Shown piece by piece: positions 27,176 through 35,478 of a stretch of DNA of 64,000 bases. The translations under genes were made by a program, and so were the position numbers. The number at the start of each line of letters is the position of its first letter. Positions within the stretch are counted from its first letter, which is position 1. Source of the stretch: Slackia equolifaciens (GTDB lineage Bacteria; Actinomycetota; Coriobacteriia; Coriobacteriales; Eggerthellaceae); the NCBI RefSeq assembly GCF_003725995.1, contig NZ_QIBX01000018.1, positions 1 through 64,000 of the forward strand, given 5' to 3'. The notes below the pieces were generated by a model. It made no database searches. It was not told the origin of the DNA and saw nothing but the letters and a program-made list of their open reading frames with translations.

Positions 27176-27483
27176 GGTGAGTCGAATCGTCTCCGAACGT
27201 AAACACTAGAGGGGCAATGGGGTCGAGCGTGAGCACGCAATCATGCCTTATCGCACAGACGAACAAGAATTGTAATCAAGTGCATAGCCCAATTCTTCAG
27301 TTATCAGCTGAATTATCAGTTATCAGCTGAAAATCTCAACCGAGAGGACACCGCAAGAACGTCACGGTGAACGGGCTGGGCAAGAGCGGAGAGGCGGGCA
27401 GGCGGCGCGCTGAATCATGCCAACCGCATGCCCCGCCGCCGTGCGCACCGCTTCTTCACCCTCCAGGGAAAGCGACGACCCTA
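27176..27483. other. Intergenic region upstream of the kinase gene
   Basis: No gene is seen. The region is AT-rich around 27260-27335 and carries two copies of a 15-bp motif, a likely regulatory site for the kinase gene. Confidence 0.5.
27298..27331. repeat. Tandem regulatory motif upstream of the kinase gene
   Basis: CAGTTATCAGCTGAA occurs at 27298-27312 and 27317-27331, a 19-base period of about two helical turns. The site lies about 123 bases upstream of the kinase start. Both copies match the palindrome before the downstream PEGA-like gene (25161-25173) at CAGTT and CTG, which suggests a common regulator. Confidence 0.6.
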
Positions 27484-27924
27484 TTAGTGGAGGCGATCGG
27501 TGCCGAACAGCGTCTTTTCGCCGAACTTCCACAGCTCGTCGTCGCATTGGCTGCGGGTCTTGCCTTCTTTGATGCACCAGATGATGATGGCATCGCGACG
27601 CACCTTGGGCCACAGCTCGGCGGATCCGGCCAGCCTCAAGAGCCGCTGCGTCTCACGCACGTCGCAGCGCAACCCAAACGCCAGCATGATGGCGTTATCG
27701 CGCCCTGGCACCATTTTGCCGGTAAAGGTATCGTAGACCACGGTAGGATTAAGGCCCGATGCGCGCACAACCTCGGAGCGCCGCATGCCGCGATCGGCAA
27801 GCAGCTCGAACAGATAGTCAGGCAGCGTCCGCTCAAGCGTCGTTCCCTCTTCCAGATAGGCTTCGGGCTTTTCCGCCGACAGCAGACGCGCCAACAAATC
27901 TTCGGTCAGAATCTCATCTTGCAT
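27484..27924 (-). CDS. Small HTH (XRE-like) protein next to the kinase
   Basis: 146-residue protein with an HTH-like centre: TLPDYLFELLADRGMRRSEVVRASGLNPTVVYDTFTGK (in two parts, about 45-80), then GRDNAIMLAFGLRCDVRETQRLLRLAG, the layout of an XRE-type DNA-binding domain. The C-terminal part (KVRRDAIIIWCIKEGKT) is basic and hydrophobic. ATG 27924 has AAGGA six bases upstream. It is transcribed toward the kinase gene with a 308-base gap; it may regulate it or be its substrate. No experimental role is known to me. Confidence 0.65.
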   Translation of the reverse strand: MQDEILTEDLLARLLSAEKPEAYLEEGTTLERTLPDYLFELLADRGMRRSEVVRASGLNPTVVYDTFTGKMVPGRDNAIMLAFGLRCDVRETQRLLRLAGSAELWPKVRRDAIIIWCIKEGKTRSQCDDELWKFGEKTLFGTDRLH

Positions 27925-27950
27925 GCATGTTCCTTCGCCGCACCAAACGT

Positions 27951-27971
27951 GCCCGGGCTCGGCGCCCGGGC
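27951..27971. promoter_or_regulatory. Hairpin in the 5' leader of the HTH gene
   Basis: GCCCGGG-N7-CCCGGGC is a perfect stem, 27-47 bases upstream of the HTH start. A -10-like TATACT (minus strand, 27993-27988) lies just above it. It could be an operator, or a leader structure controlling translation. Confidence 0.4.
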
Positions 27972-28058
27972 CTCTCTCGTCTCGTCCAGTATAGCTTTTG
28001 CGGGCAGCGCGCAATGCCTTCCGGCCACCTCGTGCGCGCCGACGCCGCATCCCGCATC

Positions 28059-29795
28059 CTATTCCGCAGCCATCCCGCACGGGCCCACGCCGTCGGTGCG
28101 CACCGAGCGGTCAAGCGCGGTTTGCTCGTAGAACCCGTAGCCGCCCGCGATGTTTGCGCAGCTGAACCCATGCTGCTCAAGGATGCGGCAGGCGACGTAG
28201 CTGCGCAGGCCGCTTTGGCAGTACACCCAAATCTCCCAATCGGGTGAGAGCAGGTCCAGACGGTCGCGCAAATCGTCCAGAGGAATATGGAGCGCGCCTT
28301 CTATATGGGAGCGCGCGAATTCGCCGTCGGTGCGGCAGTCGAGCAGCACAAGGGGCGGCCTGGGGCTTTCCGCCTCATCCGCATCGCGAATCCCCTTTTC
28401 CGCGACGGCAGCAACATCGTCCCACGTCACCTGGCGTACGCGACCTTCAAGAACGTTCTCGATGATGTAGCCCGCCATGTTTACGGGATCTTTCGCGGAG
28501 GAATACGGCGGCGCATAGCACAAATCGAGCTCGGTTAAGTCGCTCGCCGTCATGCGCGCCCGCATCGCCGTGGCAATCACGTCGATGCGCTTCTCCACGC
28601 CCTCGCGGCCCACGGCTTGGGCGCCCAGAATGCGCCCGCTCGACCGTTCGAACACCACTTTGAGCGTCATGGACGAAGATCCGGGATAGTACGTGGCGTG
28701 GTTGGCAGGCGCAAGCAGCACGTAGTCGAAGCCAAGGCCGGCCGCTTCCGCCGCCTTGCACGTGAGCCCCGTCGATGCGACGGTCCCGTCGAAGAGCTTC
28801 ATGACCGAAGAACCTTGCGACCCCTTAAACGCACGGGGAATGCCGCAGATGTTGTCCGCCGCGATGCGTCCTTGCTTATTGGCGGGACCGGCAAGCGCGA
28901 TAAGCGCCGCATCGCCCGTAGCGAAGTTCTTCACCTGCACCGCATCGCCCACCGCATAGATGTCCGGATCGCTCGTGCGCATATGCTCGTCAACCTTGAT
29001 GGCTCCGCGCAAGCCCAGGTCAAGTCCCGCATCACGCGCAAGGTCGCTCTCGGGCGTCACGCCCACCGAAAGCAACACCATGTCGGAATCGACCGGAGCG
29101 GCGCTTTTGAGCAGCGTACGCATCCCTCCATCTTCACGCTCCTCGAATCCGGTCACGCCCGCACCCAGCATAAGCGTCACGCCATGCTCGCGCAGCGCAT
29201 TATGCACTAGCGCCGCCATATCGCCATCCAGCGTGGGCATCGCGTGCCCGCCGCGCTGCAGCACCGTCACCTTGATGCCACGCTCGGTCAGGTTCTCCGC
29301 CATCTCGAGGCCGATGAATCCTGCACCCACCACGGTCGCCGTTCGCGGATGCTCGCGCTCGATGAAATCGGCGATGGCGAACGTATCTTCCACCGTACGA
29401 AGCGTGAACAGGCGCTTCGCGTCCATACCGGGCAGATCGGGCACCGTCGCCTTGGCGCCGGGCGAAAGAATCAGCTTGTCGTACGATTCCGCATACTCCG
29501 ACCCATCCTCCAGCCTACGGATCGCAACCGTTTTCGCTGCGCGGTCGATCGCTACGGCCTCCTGCCGCACGCGCACATCTACATTGAAGCGGCTCCGAAA
29601 GCTCTCGGGCGTCTGCAGGGTGAGTTTGGCGCGGTCTTTGATGGCGCCGCCCACGTAGTACGGCAGGCCGCAGTTCGCGTAGCTCACGTACCCCGTGCGC
29701 TCGATCACCACGATTTCAGCCGTCTCGTCCAGGCGACGCAGTCGAGCCGCCGCCGTCGCACCTCCGGCAACACCGCCGATAATGAGGACCTTCAT
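28059..29795 (-). CDS. CoA-disulfide reductase with C-terminal rhodanese domain
   Basis: 578-residue flavoenzyme of the CoADR-RHD type. The FAD motif GGVAGGATAAARLRR is at the N-terminus, the redox cysteine in SYANCGLPYYVGG (about residue 43), NAD motif GAGFIGLEMAENL near 155-170, and AVGDAV at the second FAD site. The C-terminal rhodanese domain ends with an active Cys in VYCQSGLRS. Such enzymes reduce CoA disulfide, CoA persulfide or polysulfide with NAD(P)H. The ATG at 29795 follows AGAGG; a GTG two codons upstream is possible. Confidence 0.88.
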   Translation of the reverse strand: MKVLIIGGVAGGATAAARLRRLDETAEIVVIERTGYVSYANCGLPYYVGGAIKDRAKLTLQTPESFRSRFNVDVRVRQEAVAIDRAAKTVAIRRLEDGSEYAESYDKLILSPGAKATVPDLPGMDAKRLFTLRTVEDTFAIADFIEREHPRTATVVGAGFIGLEMAENLTERGIKVTVLQRGGHAMPTLDGDMAALVHNALREHGVTLMLGAGVTGFEEREDGGMRTLLKSAAPVDSDMVLLSVGVTPESDLARDAGLDLGLRGAIKVDEHMRTSDPDIYAVGDAVQVKNFATGDAALIALAGPANKQGRIAADNICGIPRAFKGSQGSSVMKLFDGTVASTGLTCKAAEAAGLGFDYVLLAPANHATYYPGSSSMTLKVVFERSSGRILGAQAVGREGVEKRIDVIATAMRARMTASDLTELDLCYAPPYSSAKDPVNMAGYIIENVLEGRVRQVTWDDVAAVAEKGIRDADEAESPRPPLVLLDCRTDGEFARSHIEGALHIPLDDLRDRLDLLSPDWEIWVYCQSGLRSYVACRILEQHGFSCANIAGGYGFYEQTALDRSVRTDGVGPCGMAAE

Positions 29796-30189
29796 ACGCA
29801 CCTACCTCTCTAGCGACCGGTTCGCGCAGCCCACCTCAACCGCATCTCCCCGCACGGCCCGCCAGCATCACGCCAACCGCCCGACGTCGCAGAACGTCTC
29901 GTATCGTTGCGCCTATTATCCTCTATTTTCGTCTGTGAATATTTGTTGCCATAACAGTAACATTTATCTTTTTCCCTTTCTTTCCGACCTGATATCGACC
30001 ATTCTGCACCCGAACACAGACAGGCGCCCTTCACCGTATTGACAGCGACGCTGCGTCGTCACGTAGGGTGGCACGACGTGCCGTGCGACTCGCCTGCGAC
30101 GACCGAAGCGGAACGCCGATTTGGCAGAAAGAGCGCACGCCGCAAGGCCGCAAAGCATGCGGCGACATCGCTAGGAAAGGAAGCATGCG
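29796..30189. other. Divergent intergenic region, CoA-disulfide reductase / MerR
   Basis: This 394-base gap between two divergent genes contains no gene I can support. The part at about 29910-30000 is markedly AT-rich and probably holds both promoters; no operator could be assigned. Confidence 0.5.
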
Positions 30190-31056
30190 ATGGAATCTAC
30201 GCAATACTGGACCGTCGGAGAATTCGCTCGGCGCTCGGGCGTAACCGTGCGCACCGTCCAATACTACGACCAAAAGCACCTGCTGGCCCCTTCGGCGAAG
30301 GGGCCTCAAAACAGGCGCCTCTATTCCAAGGAGAACGAACTCGAACTGCAGCGCATCCTTGTGCTCAAGTTCCTGGGAAGCACGCTGGCAGACATTCGGT
30401 CCATCCTCGAGGCGGAAACCGGCACCGTGGACGTCAACGGCCTCGAAGGCCTCATCGACAAGCAGGCCCTTCTGCTCGGGCGCGAGCTCACGCGCCTCAT
30501 GCACAGGGCGGTTGCCTTGCGCGAGCTCAAAGAGCAAATCGTGCAGGGCGAAGAGGTCGATTGGGGCAAGATCGCCGATGCGATCGACAACGAAGGCGTT
30601 GACGATTTCGTGTTGCGCATGGAGGAGAAGAGCGAGTCCGCAGGGCACGGCAAGAGACCGGGCCCTCGTAATGCCCGCCAGCGCTCTGCAGGAAAAGCCT
30701 CCCTGCGCTACGACGGACTGGACGAGGATAGCGATGCCGAGGCGCCCGAGCATTCCCGCCCCGCGCTCACTCCGTGGCATGAAATAGCGGCGGAGACAAT
30801 CGGACTTCTGGCATCGGGCGTAGCGTGCGATGATCCGTGGGCATTGGAGGTCGTCGGTCGCTACCGTACGCTCTGCATCGAAGAGGGCGAGAAGCATCTT
30901 CTGAGCGAATTCATCCCGTTCGGCCGCATGCAGGATAGGGTGGGCAACGGCGCGCTCATGGAGCGACTGCGTGAGTCGGTGGACGAATACGTCGCATGCG
31001 TCGAGAAGCACCTACCGGACGTTCTTGACGACGAAGCCAGCGAAGAGCCCCTCTAA
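30190..31056 (+). CDS. MerR-family transcriptional regulator
   Basis: 288-residue regulator with the MerR HTH at residues 5-75 (TVGEFARRSGVTVRTVQYYD, RRLYSKENELELQRI) and a coiled dimerisation helix, followed by a linker rich in charged residues and a C-terminal helical domain resembling TipAS-type effector-binding regions (residues about 195-288). GGAAAGGAAGC precedes the ATG. Regulated genes and effector are unknown; the divergent CoA-disulfide reductase is one candidate. Confidence 0.83.
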   Translation: MESTQYWTVGEFARRSGVTVRTVQYYDQKHLLAPSAKGPQNRRLYSKENELELQRILVLKFLGSTLADIRSILEAETGTVDVNGLEGLIDKQALLLGRELTRLMHRAVALRELKEQIVQGEEVDWGKIADAIDNEGVDDFVLRMEEKSESAGHGKRPGPRNARQRSAGKASLRYDGLDEDSDAEAPEHSRPALTPWHEIAAETIGLLASGVACDDPWALEVVGRYRTLCIEEGEKHLLSEFIPFGRMQDRVGNGALMERLRESVDEYVACVEKHLPDVLDDEASEEPL

Positions 31057-31073
31057 CGCCCTTGAGGTCCATC

Positions 31074-31117
31074 AGCGGGGTGGCGGCCCGCATCGCCTTG
31101 CGCGTCGCCACCCCGCT
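31074..31117 (+). terminator. Hairpin after the MerR gene
   Basis: Perfect 12-bp stem AGCGGGGTGGCG / CGCCACCCCGCT with a 20-base loop, 18 bases after the merR-type stop. It lacks a strong T-run, so it may terminate weakly or only block exonucleases. Confidence 0.45.
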
Positions 31118-31132
31118 TGATACACTCATCCC

Positions 31133-31189
31133 GATTCGCAGTGCGAATCCCTGACGAGGGCAGCCGTACCAGGTTGGAAAAGACGGCGC
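31133..31189 (+). ncRNA. Guanidine-III riboswitch (ykkC-III) before gdx
   Basis: 31150-31189 matches the guanidine-III class: CCTG (31150-31153) pairs with CAGG (31170-31173) around ACGAGGG; GCCGT (31163-31167) can pair with ACGGC (31183-31187) as the pseudoknot; the class hallmarks ACGAGG, GCCGTACC and AAGACGGCGC are in order. A small hairpin, GATTCGC-AGT-GCGAATC (31133-31149), precedes it directly. The gene downstream encodes a guanidinium exporter, the usual target of this class. The aptamer ends about 110 bases before the ATG. Confidence 0.85.
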
Positions 31190-31300
31190 ATATCGCGTTC
31201 GGCACGCCTCGCCCCTTCGCTGCTTGGCGCAGCAAACGACGCGGCCCGACGCACCATCTGCACGCCGCGCGAGGACGCGCACCGTCGAGAAGGGATTCGT

Positions 31301-31624
31301 ATGAATTGGATCGTTCTTGTTCTTTCGGGATGCATGGAAGCCGTCTGGGCAATCGCCCTCGGCAAATCGGACGGATTCACAAAACTCGTCCCCACCGTGG
31401 TATTTATTCTTGGAATGATCGCCAGCATGGCCGGCCTTGCCTATGCCGTGAAATCGCTTCCCACCGGCACCGCGTATGCGGTCTGGGTGGGCATCGGCGC
31501 ATCGATCACCGTCATCTACGGCATGCTCACGGGTTCAGAACCCATATCGACAGCAAAGGTGCTGCTCATCATTGGCCTTATCGGCTGCATCATCGGCCTC
31601 AAGCTCGTAAGCGAGACCCACTAA
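31301..31624 (+). CDS. gdx: Guanidinium exporter, SMR family (Gdx/SugE)
   Basis: 107-residue protein with four transmembrane helices. The essential glutamate is in CMEAVWAIALGKSDGF (Glu13), and the Gdx-type signature LPTGTAYAVWVGIGA is present. Gdx exporters antiport guanidinium against protons. AGAAGGG lies 7 bases before the ATG. The guanidine-III riboswitch upstream supports guanidinium over drug cations as the substrate. Confidence 0.92.
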   Translation: MNWIVLVLSGCMEAVWAIALGKSDGFTKLVPTVVFILGMIASMAGLAYAVKSLPTGTAYAVWVGIGASITVIYGMLTGSEPISTAKVLLIIGLIGCIIGLKLVSETH

Positions 31625-31654
31625 AAACTTGCAGGAAGCCGCACAAACAGCGAA

Positions 31655-31751
31655 CGGCCGCCCGATGCCCCCAAATAGCCCCGCCGCGACCCCGAGCGCG
31701 CTTCGCACGCGACGAGAGGAGCAGGGGGCTAGATGGGGCATCGGGCGGCCG
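31655..31751. repeat. 17-bp perfect inverted repeat forming a long hairpin
   Basis: CGGCCGCCCGATGCCCC (31655-31671) is exactly complementary to 31735-31751. Inside it a second pairing, TAGCCCC with GGGGCTA, and a central GC stem extend the structure, so the 97-base segment can fold almost end to end. It begins about 30 bases after the gdx stop. No T-run follows on either strand. Confidence 0.65.
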
Positions 31752-31790
31752 CGTAACGGCGCAAGCGCCTTCGTAGCGCCTCATCAAGCC

Positions 31791-31818
31791 GTTCCGCTGT
31801 TCGGCAGAACAGCGGAAC
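31791..31818. terminator. Perfect hairpin at the nanE 3' end
   Basis: GTTCCGCTGTTC / GAACAGCGGAAC is a 12-bp perfect stem with a GGCA loop, 2 bases beyond the nanE stop. It has no T-run, but its position suggests a transcript end for nanE. Confidence 0.5.
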
Positions 31819-31820
31819 TG

Positions 31821-32489
31821 CTACTTCAGCGCGTCGCAGAACCAGCCGGTGATGCTGGTGGGATGCGTGATGGCGGTGCCCACCACCACGGCGAACGCTC
31901 CGGCCTCCATGGCCTCGCGCGCCTGAGCGGGCGTATGGATGCGCCCTTCGCAGAACACGGGAATATCCCCCGCCTCTGCCACGGCCTCGCGCACGAAATC
32001 CAAATCGGGACCATCGGTCTTGGGACGATCCTCGGTATAGCCCGCAAGCGTGGTGGAGATGATATCCACCCCCGCCGCAACGGCGCGACGCACATCGTCC
32101 ATGCAGGCGCAATCGGCCATGACCAGCGTCTCGCCCTTAAGAGCCGCCACCGTCTCCTCGAACGTACGCCCGTCTGGGCGAGGACGGCCGGTAGCATCGA
32201 GCGCCACCACGTCGGCACCGGCGGCGATGCAGGCACGCGCATGGCGAAGCGTAGGGGTGATGTATACCCCTTCATGCCCCTCTTTCCACAGGCCCAGCAC
32301 CGGAATCTCCACGCGGCCCTTAATGGCGGCGATGTCGGAAAGACCCTGGCAGCGAATGGCTGCTGCGCCGCCCAGCTCGGCCGCGCGTGCCATCTGCGCC
32401 ATCGTCTCAGGATGGCGCAACGGCTCGCCCATATACGCCTGGCAGCTCACGATGAGCTTGCCTTTCAGATTCGCGATCAGCTCGTTCAT
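31821..32489 (-). CDS. nanE: N-acetylmannosamine-6-phosphate 2-epimerase
   Basis: 222-residue TIM-barrel epimerase converting ManNAc-6-P to GlcNAc-6-P in sialic acid breakdown. Family motifs LIVSCQAYMGEPLRHP, GAAAIRCQG, PVLGLWKEG, DIISTTLAGYT and PVFCEGRIHTPAQ are present in order. The ATG at 32489 starts one base after the kinase stop codon, with GGAAGA upstream, so translation is coupled. Its order after nanA and nanK completes the pathway to GlcNAc-6-P. Confidence 0.9.
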   Translation of the reverse strand: MNELIANLKGKLIVSCQAYMGEPLRHPETMAQMARAAELGGAAAIRCQGLSDIAAIKGRVEIPVLGLWKEGHEGVYITPTLRHARACIAAGADVVALDATGRPRPDGRTFEETVAALKGETLVMADCACMDDVRRAVAAGVDIISTTLAGYTEDRPKTDGPDLDFVREAVAEAGDIPVFCEGRIHTPAQAREAMEAGAFAVVVGTAITHPTSITGWFCDALK

Positions 32490-32490
32490 G

Positions 32491-33465
32491 CTATCTTCCA
32501 CCCATTCCGAGAGAATCCAACAGATACTGCGAGGCGCCGATGAGCGGCGCATCGGACCCCAGGCCCGCCTCCACGATGGAGAGGTCGGCCAAAACCGCGG
32601 GCACATGCGCTTCGTATGCCTTATGGAGCGCATCGTGCCACAGCACGCCCGCCTTGGTCACTGACCCGGAAACCACGGCAACGTCGGGGTCGAACACGTT
32701 CACCCAGCCCGCAAGCGCAATGCCGAGCGCGCGCCCGGCATCCTCGATCACCTTGCGCGCCGCCTCATCGCCTTCGTAGGCGCGATGGGAAATCTCGGCG
32801 CCCGACACATGCTCGCCGGTAAGGTCCTCGTAACGCGCCTCAATGCCGCTTCCCGAGGCCACCGACTCGAGCACGGCGCCGCCGCCATCGAGCGGGTTGA
32901 GCGTGGCCCCTACCTCTCCGGCGAATCCGTGGGCGCCCAGCACAATGCGTCCGTGGCAAATAAACCCGCCGCCCATACCGGTTCCCGGAGCGAGCACGAT
33001 GCAGGTATCGGCGCCTTGGGCCGCTCCCCAGCGGGCCTCGCCCAGCGCATGAGCCTGCACATCGCCCATCACGGCTAACGGAATACCGAACTCCTGCAAG
33101 AGCCGCGCTTTTACGGGTTGCCCTGCCCAGCCGGGCATAATGCTTTCCACGGCGTACGCGATCGAGCCATCGTCTACGCGCACGCGTCCCGCAGTGCCCA
33201 CGCCGATGCCGGCCACGGGCGTGGTCGCATGGCCCATGCCCTCTCGAACCGCCTCGACGATAGTCTCAAGAACCGCATCGCCGCCGCGTTGGGCCTTCGT
33301 GGGAACCTCAATCTTCCAGGGGATGCTCGGTGCTCCCCCTTCATGCTTGTAGAGCACCGTAGCAACAGCGATCTTAGTGCCGCCCACATCGACGGAAACC
33401 ACCGTAAGCGGCCAGCTTGCGGTGGTTTCCTGAGTCTCGATGTCGGCACGGGTATCCGCGCCCAT
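32491..33465 (-). CDS. nanK: ROK-family kinase, probable N-acetylmannosamine kinase
   Basis: 324-residue ROK kinase with phosphate loop DVGGTKIA (about residue 26) and GTGMGGGF. The zinc site normally built from a His and the C-x-C-G-x2-G-C string is missing: after GFAGEVGATLNP the chain reads LDGGGAVLES without cysteines. By position between nanA and nanE it should phosphorylate ManNAc. The gene begins 3 bases after nanA. Confidence 0.82.
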   Translation of the reverse strand: MGADTRADIETQETTASWPLTVVSVDVGGTKIAVATVLYKHEGGAPSIPWKIEVPTKAQRGGDAVLETIVEAVREGMGHATTPVAGIGVGTAGRVRVDDGSIAYAVESIMPGWAGQPVKARLLQEFGIPLAVMGDVQAHALGEARWGAAQGADTCIVLAPGTGMGGGFICHGRIVLGAHGFAGEVGATLNPLDGGGAVLESVASGSGIEARYEDLTGEHVSGAEISHRAYEGDEAARKVIEDAGRALGIALAGWVNVFDPDVAVVSGSVTKAGVLWHDALHKAYEAHVPAVLADLSIVEAGLGSDAPLIGASQYLLDSLGMGGR

Positions 33466-33468
33466 GGT

Positions 33469-34389
33469 CTACATCATGCCTTCGCGCTTGAGAACCTCGA
33501 CGATGGCCTGAACATCCTCGCCCTCCAAAGCCTGGACGGGCTCACGCATCTGGTTAGTGTTGAACACACCCATCTGCCACAGCGCGGTCTTGAATGCGCC
33601 GACGCCCGCGCCGAAGCCCACGGTGGCCTTGACTACGCGGGTGACGAACATGAGGCGAGCGAGGTGGTCCTGCAGCTCGCGAACGCGCTCCCAGTCGCCC
33701 GACTGATAGGCGCGCCATTGCTCGACGTAGCTCACAGGGTCGATGTTGGCAAGACCGGGCACGCTGCCGTCAGCGCCCGCCATATAGGCGCCGTCGACGC
33801 ACACCTCATGGCCGGTCAGCACCTGCAGGGGATGCCCCGCCTGCTCGTTCTCGATGCACAGCCAGCGGAACAGCACGTCATCGCCCGAAGAATCCTTCAC
33901 GCCCTGAATCACGCCGTCGGTGCCCAGGCGTACGAGCATCGTGGGATCGAGCTTGGTGTGTACGCACACCGGCAAATCGTAGGCGAACAGAGGCAGATCG
34001 GTGTGCTCGCGAATGGCGCGGAAGTGGCGCTCCACCTCCTTGGGGCCTCCCAGGGCATAAAACGGGGCGGTTGCCACCAGAGCGTCCACGCCGTAGCCCT
34101 TCGCACGCTTGGCCTGGTCCACAACGCGCATCGTCTCCATGTCGATGATGCCGGCCAGCACGGGCACGCGATTGTTCACCATGGCCACGGCCTCCTGCAG
34201 CACGTGGTAGCGCTGCGCGTCGGTCAAAAACGCAACCTCGCCGGAGGAGCCCAGGAAGAACAGGCCGTCCACGCCCGCGTCAATCATACGATTGATGGAG
34301 CGCTCCAGCGCCTCCAGATCAAGCTTGCGGTTTTCATCCAGAGGGATGACCACGGGAGGAATGACGCCGCGGAATTGGGATTCAGACAT
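33469..34389 (-). CDS. nanA: N-acetylneuraminate lyase / DHDPS-family aldolase
   Basis: 306-residue class I aldolase of the DapA/NanA family. The GSSGE motif (pyruvate carboxylate binding), the catalytic Tyr in FAYDLPV and the Schiff-base Lys in GVKDSSGD are present. NanA cleaves sialic acid to pyruvate and ManNAc. Function is assigned from the nanK and nanE neighbours; alone it could serve other 2-oxo acids. AGGGGAC precedes the ATG. Confidence 0.82.
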   Translation of the reverse strand: MSESQFRGVIPPVVIPLDENRKLDLEALERSINRMIDAGVDGLFFLGSSGEVAFLTDAQRYHVLQEAVAMVNNRVPVLAGIIDMETMRVVDQAKRAKGYGVDALVATAPFYALGGPKEVERHFRAIREHTDLPLFAYDLPVCVHTKLDPTMLVRLGTDGVIQGVKDSSGDDVLFRWLCIENEQAGHPLQVLTGHEVCVDGAYMAGADGSVPGLANIDPVSYVEQWRAYQSGDWERVRELQDHLARLMFVTRVVKATVGFGAGVGAFKTALWQMGVFNTNQMREPVQALEGEDVQAIVEVLKREGMM

Positions 34390-34433
34390 GATGTCCCCTT
34401 AATCGTAAAGGTTTTGCAAACAGTCAAACTATA

Positions 34434-34474
34434 TTGAAGCATGGCTCAATGCGCAAGGAGCAACTTGAAGCATG
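34434..34474. repeat. 10-bp direct repeat upstream of nanA
   Basis: TTGAAGCATG occurs at 34434-34443 and 34465-34474, 31 bases apart (three helical turns), in the nanA promoter region. It may be a regulator site. Confidence 0.35.
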
Positions 34475-34595
34475 CGTAGTAAAAACCAACGGCGCAAAAG
34501 CCCGCCGCATGCAAACCGTGCTCCGCGCATTCCGAGCTTTGCGCAAGGAGCCAGATGGATCGCCCGATCCCCGCACAACGACATGCGCGTCATAT

Positions 34596-34623
34596 AAAAA
34601 AGCGCCGGCTGTTACGCCGGCGC
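34596..34623 (-). terminator. Rho-independent terminator after the transporter operon
   Basis: GCGCCGGC / GCCGGCGC stem (34602-34609 with 34616-34623), followed on the minus strand by six Ts. It separates the transporter genes from nanA-nanK-nanE, so the latter probably have their own promoter or depend on read-through. Confidence 0.85.
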
Positions 34624-34629
34624 AATGGA

Positions 34630-35478
34630 TTATTTTCCGAGGTCGGGATGAAGCAGCGAAGGCGCGGCTCCAAGGAGGAGCTTGGTGTAGTCATCCTTGG
34701 GGTTCTCGAACACTTCCTTCGCCGTTCCCTTCTCCACCGCCTGGCCCTTGTTCATGACCATGATGCGGTCGGAGATATAACGCACGGTTTGAATGTCGTG
34801 GCTGATGAACACCATCGACAGGCCCAAATCACGCTTGAGGTCGGTCAGCAGGTTAAGGATCTGCGCACGCACCGACACGTCCAAAGCGCTGGTGGGCTCG
34901 TCGGCGATGATGGCATCGGGACGAAGGGACAGGGCGCGCGCGATGGCCACGCGCTGACGCTGGCCGCCGGAGAGCTGCCCCGGAAGGGCCTCGAGCACCG
35001 AGGAGGGCAGGCCGACGAGCTCAATGAGCTTCTTCACGCGCTTCTCGCGCTCCGCCTTGGTGCCCACCTTGTGAACGTTCATGGGATCCATGAGCTGATC
35101 ATGGATGCTCATGCGGGCGTTCAGGGCGGTAGCCGGGTCCTGGAACACGACCGAGATCACACGTCCGATGGTCTTACGCTGCTTGGCGGTACGCTTGGTC
35201 ACGTCAACGCCCTTGAAATACACATGTCCCGAAGTGGGCTGCTGAAGGCCGATCATGACATTTGCCGTAGTGGACTTGCCGCAGCCAGACTCGCCCACAA
35301 TGCCGATGGTCTCACCGGGCATGAGCTCGAGCGAAAGGCCGTTGATGGCGTGCACCTTGTTGGGGTGCAGCAGCGAGCCCGTGCGCGTCTTGAAGATCAC
35401 ATGGATATCCTCGAGCTTGATGATGGGAACCGTGGGATCGACGGCAGGAGCCGTGAACTCTTGCATGGAATCGATCAT
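34630..35478 (-). CDS. Peptide-family ABC transporter ATPase (DppF type)
   Basis: 282-residue ATPase: Walker A GESGCGKS, Q-loop VVFQDP, signature LSGGQRQRVAIARAL, Walker B IIADEPTSALD and the switch His in FISHDI. It is the second ATPase of the transporter; the other is fused to a permease. Its start overlaps the stop of that gene by one base (TAATG). In the nan context it likely powers sialic acid uptake. Confidence 0.9.
   Translation of the reverse strand: MIDSMQEFTAPAVDPTVPIIKLEDIHVIFKTRTGSLLHPNKVHAINGLSLELMPGETIGIVGESGCGKSTTANVMIGLQQPTSGHVYFKGVDVTKRTAKQRKTIGRVISVVFQDPATALNARMSIHDQLMDPMNVHKVGTKAEREKRVKKLIELVGLPSSVLEALPGQLSGGQRQRVAIARALSLRPDAIIADEPTSALDVSVRAQILNLLTDLKRDLGLSMVFISHDIQTVRYISDRIMVMNKGQAVEKGTAKEVFENPKDDYTKLLLGAAPSLLHPDLGK

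Noticed and set aside
31133-31189. Guanidine-I (ykkC) riboswitch
   Set aside because: The long two-helix ykkC layout is missing; the compact pseudoknot fits class III.
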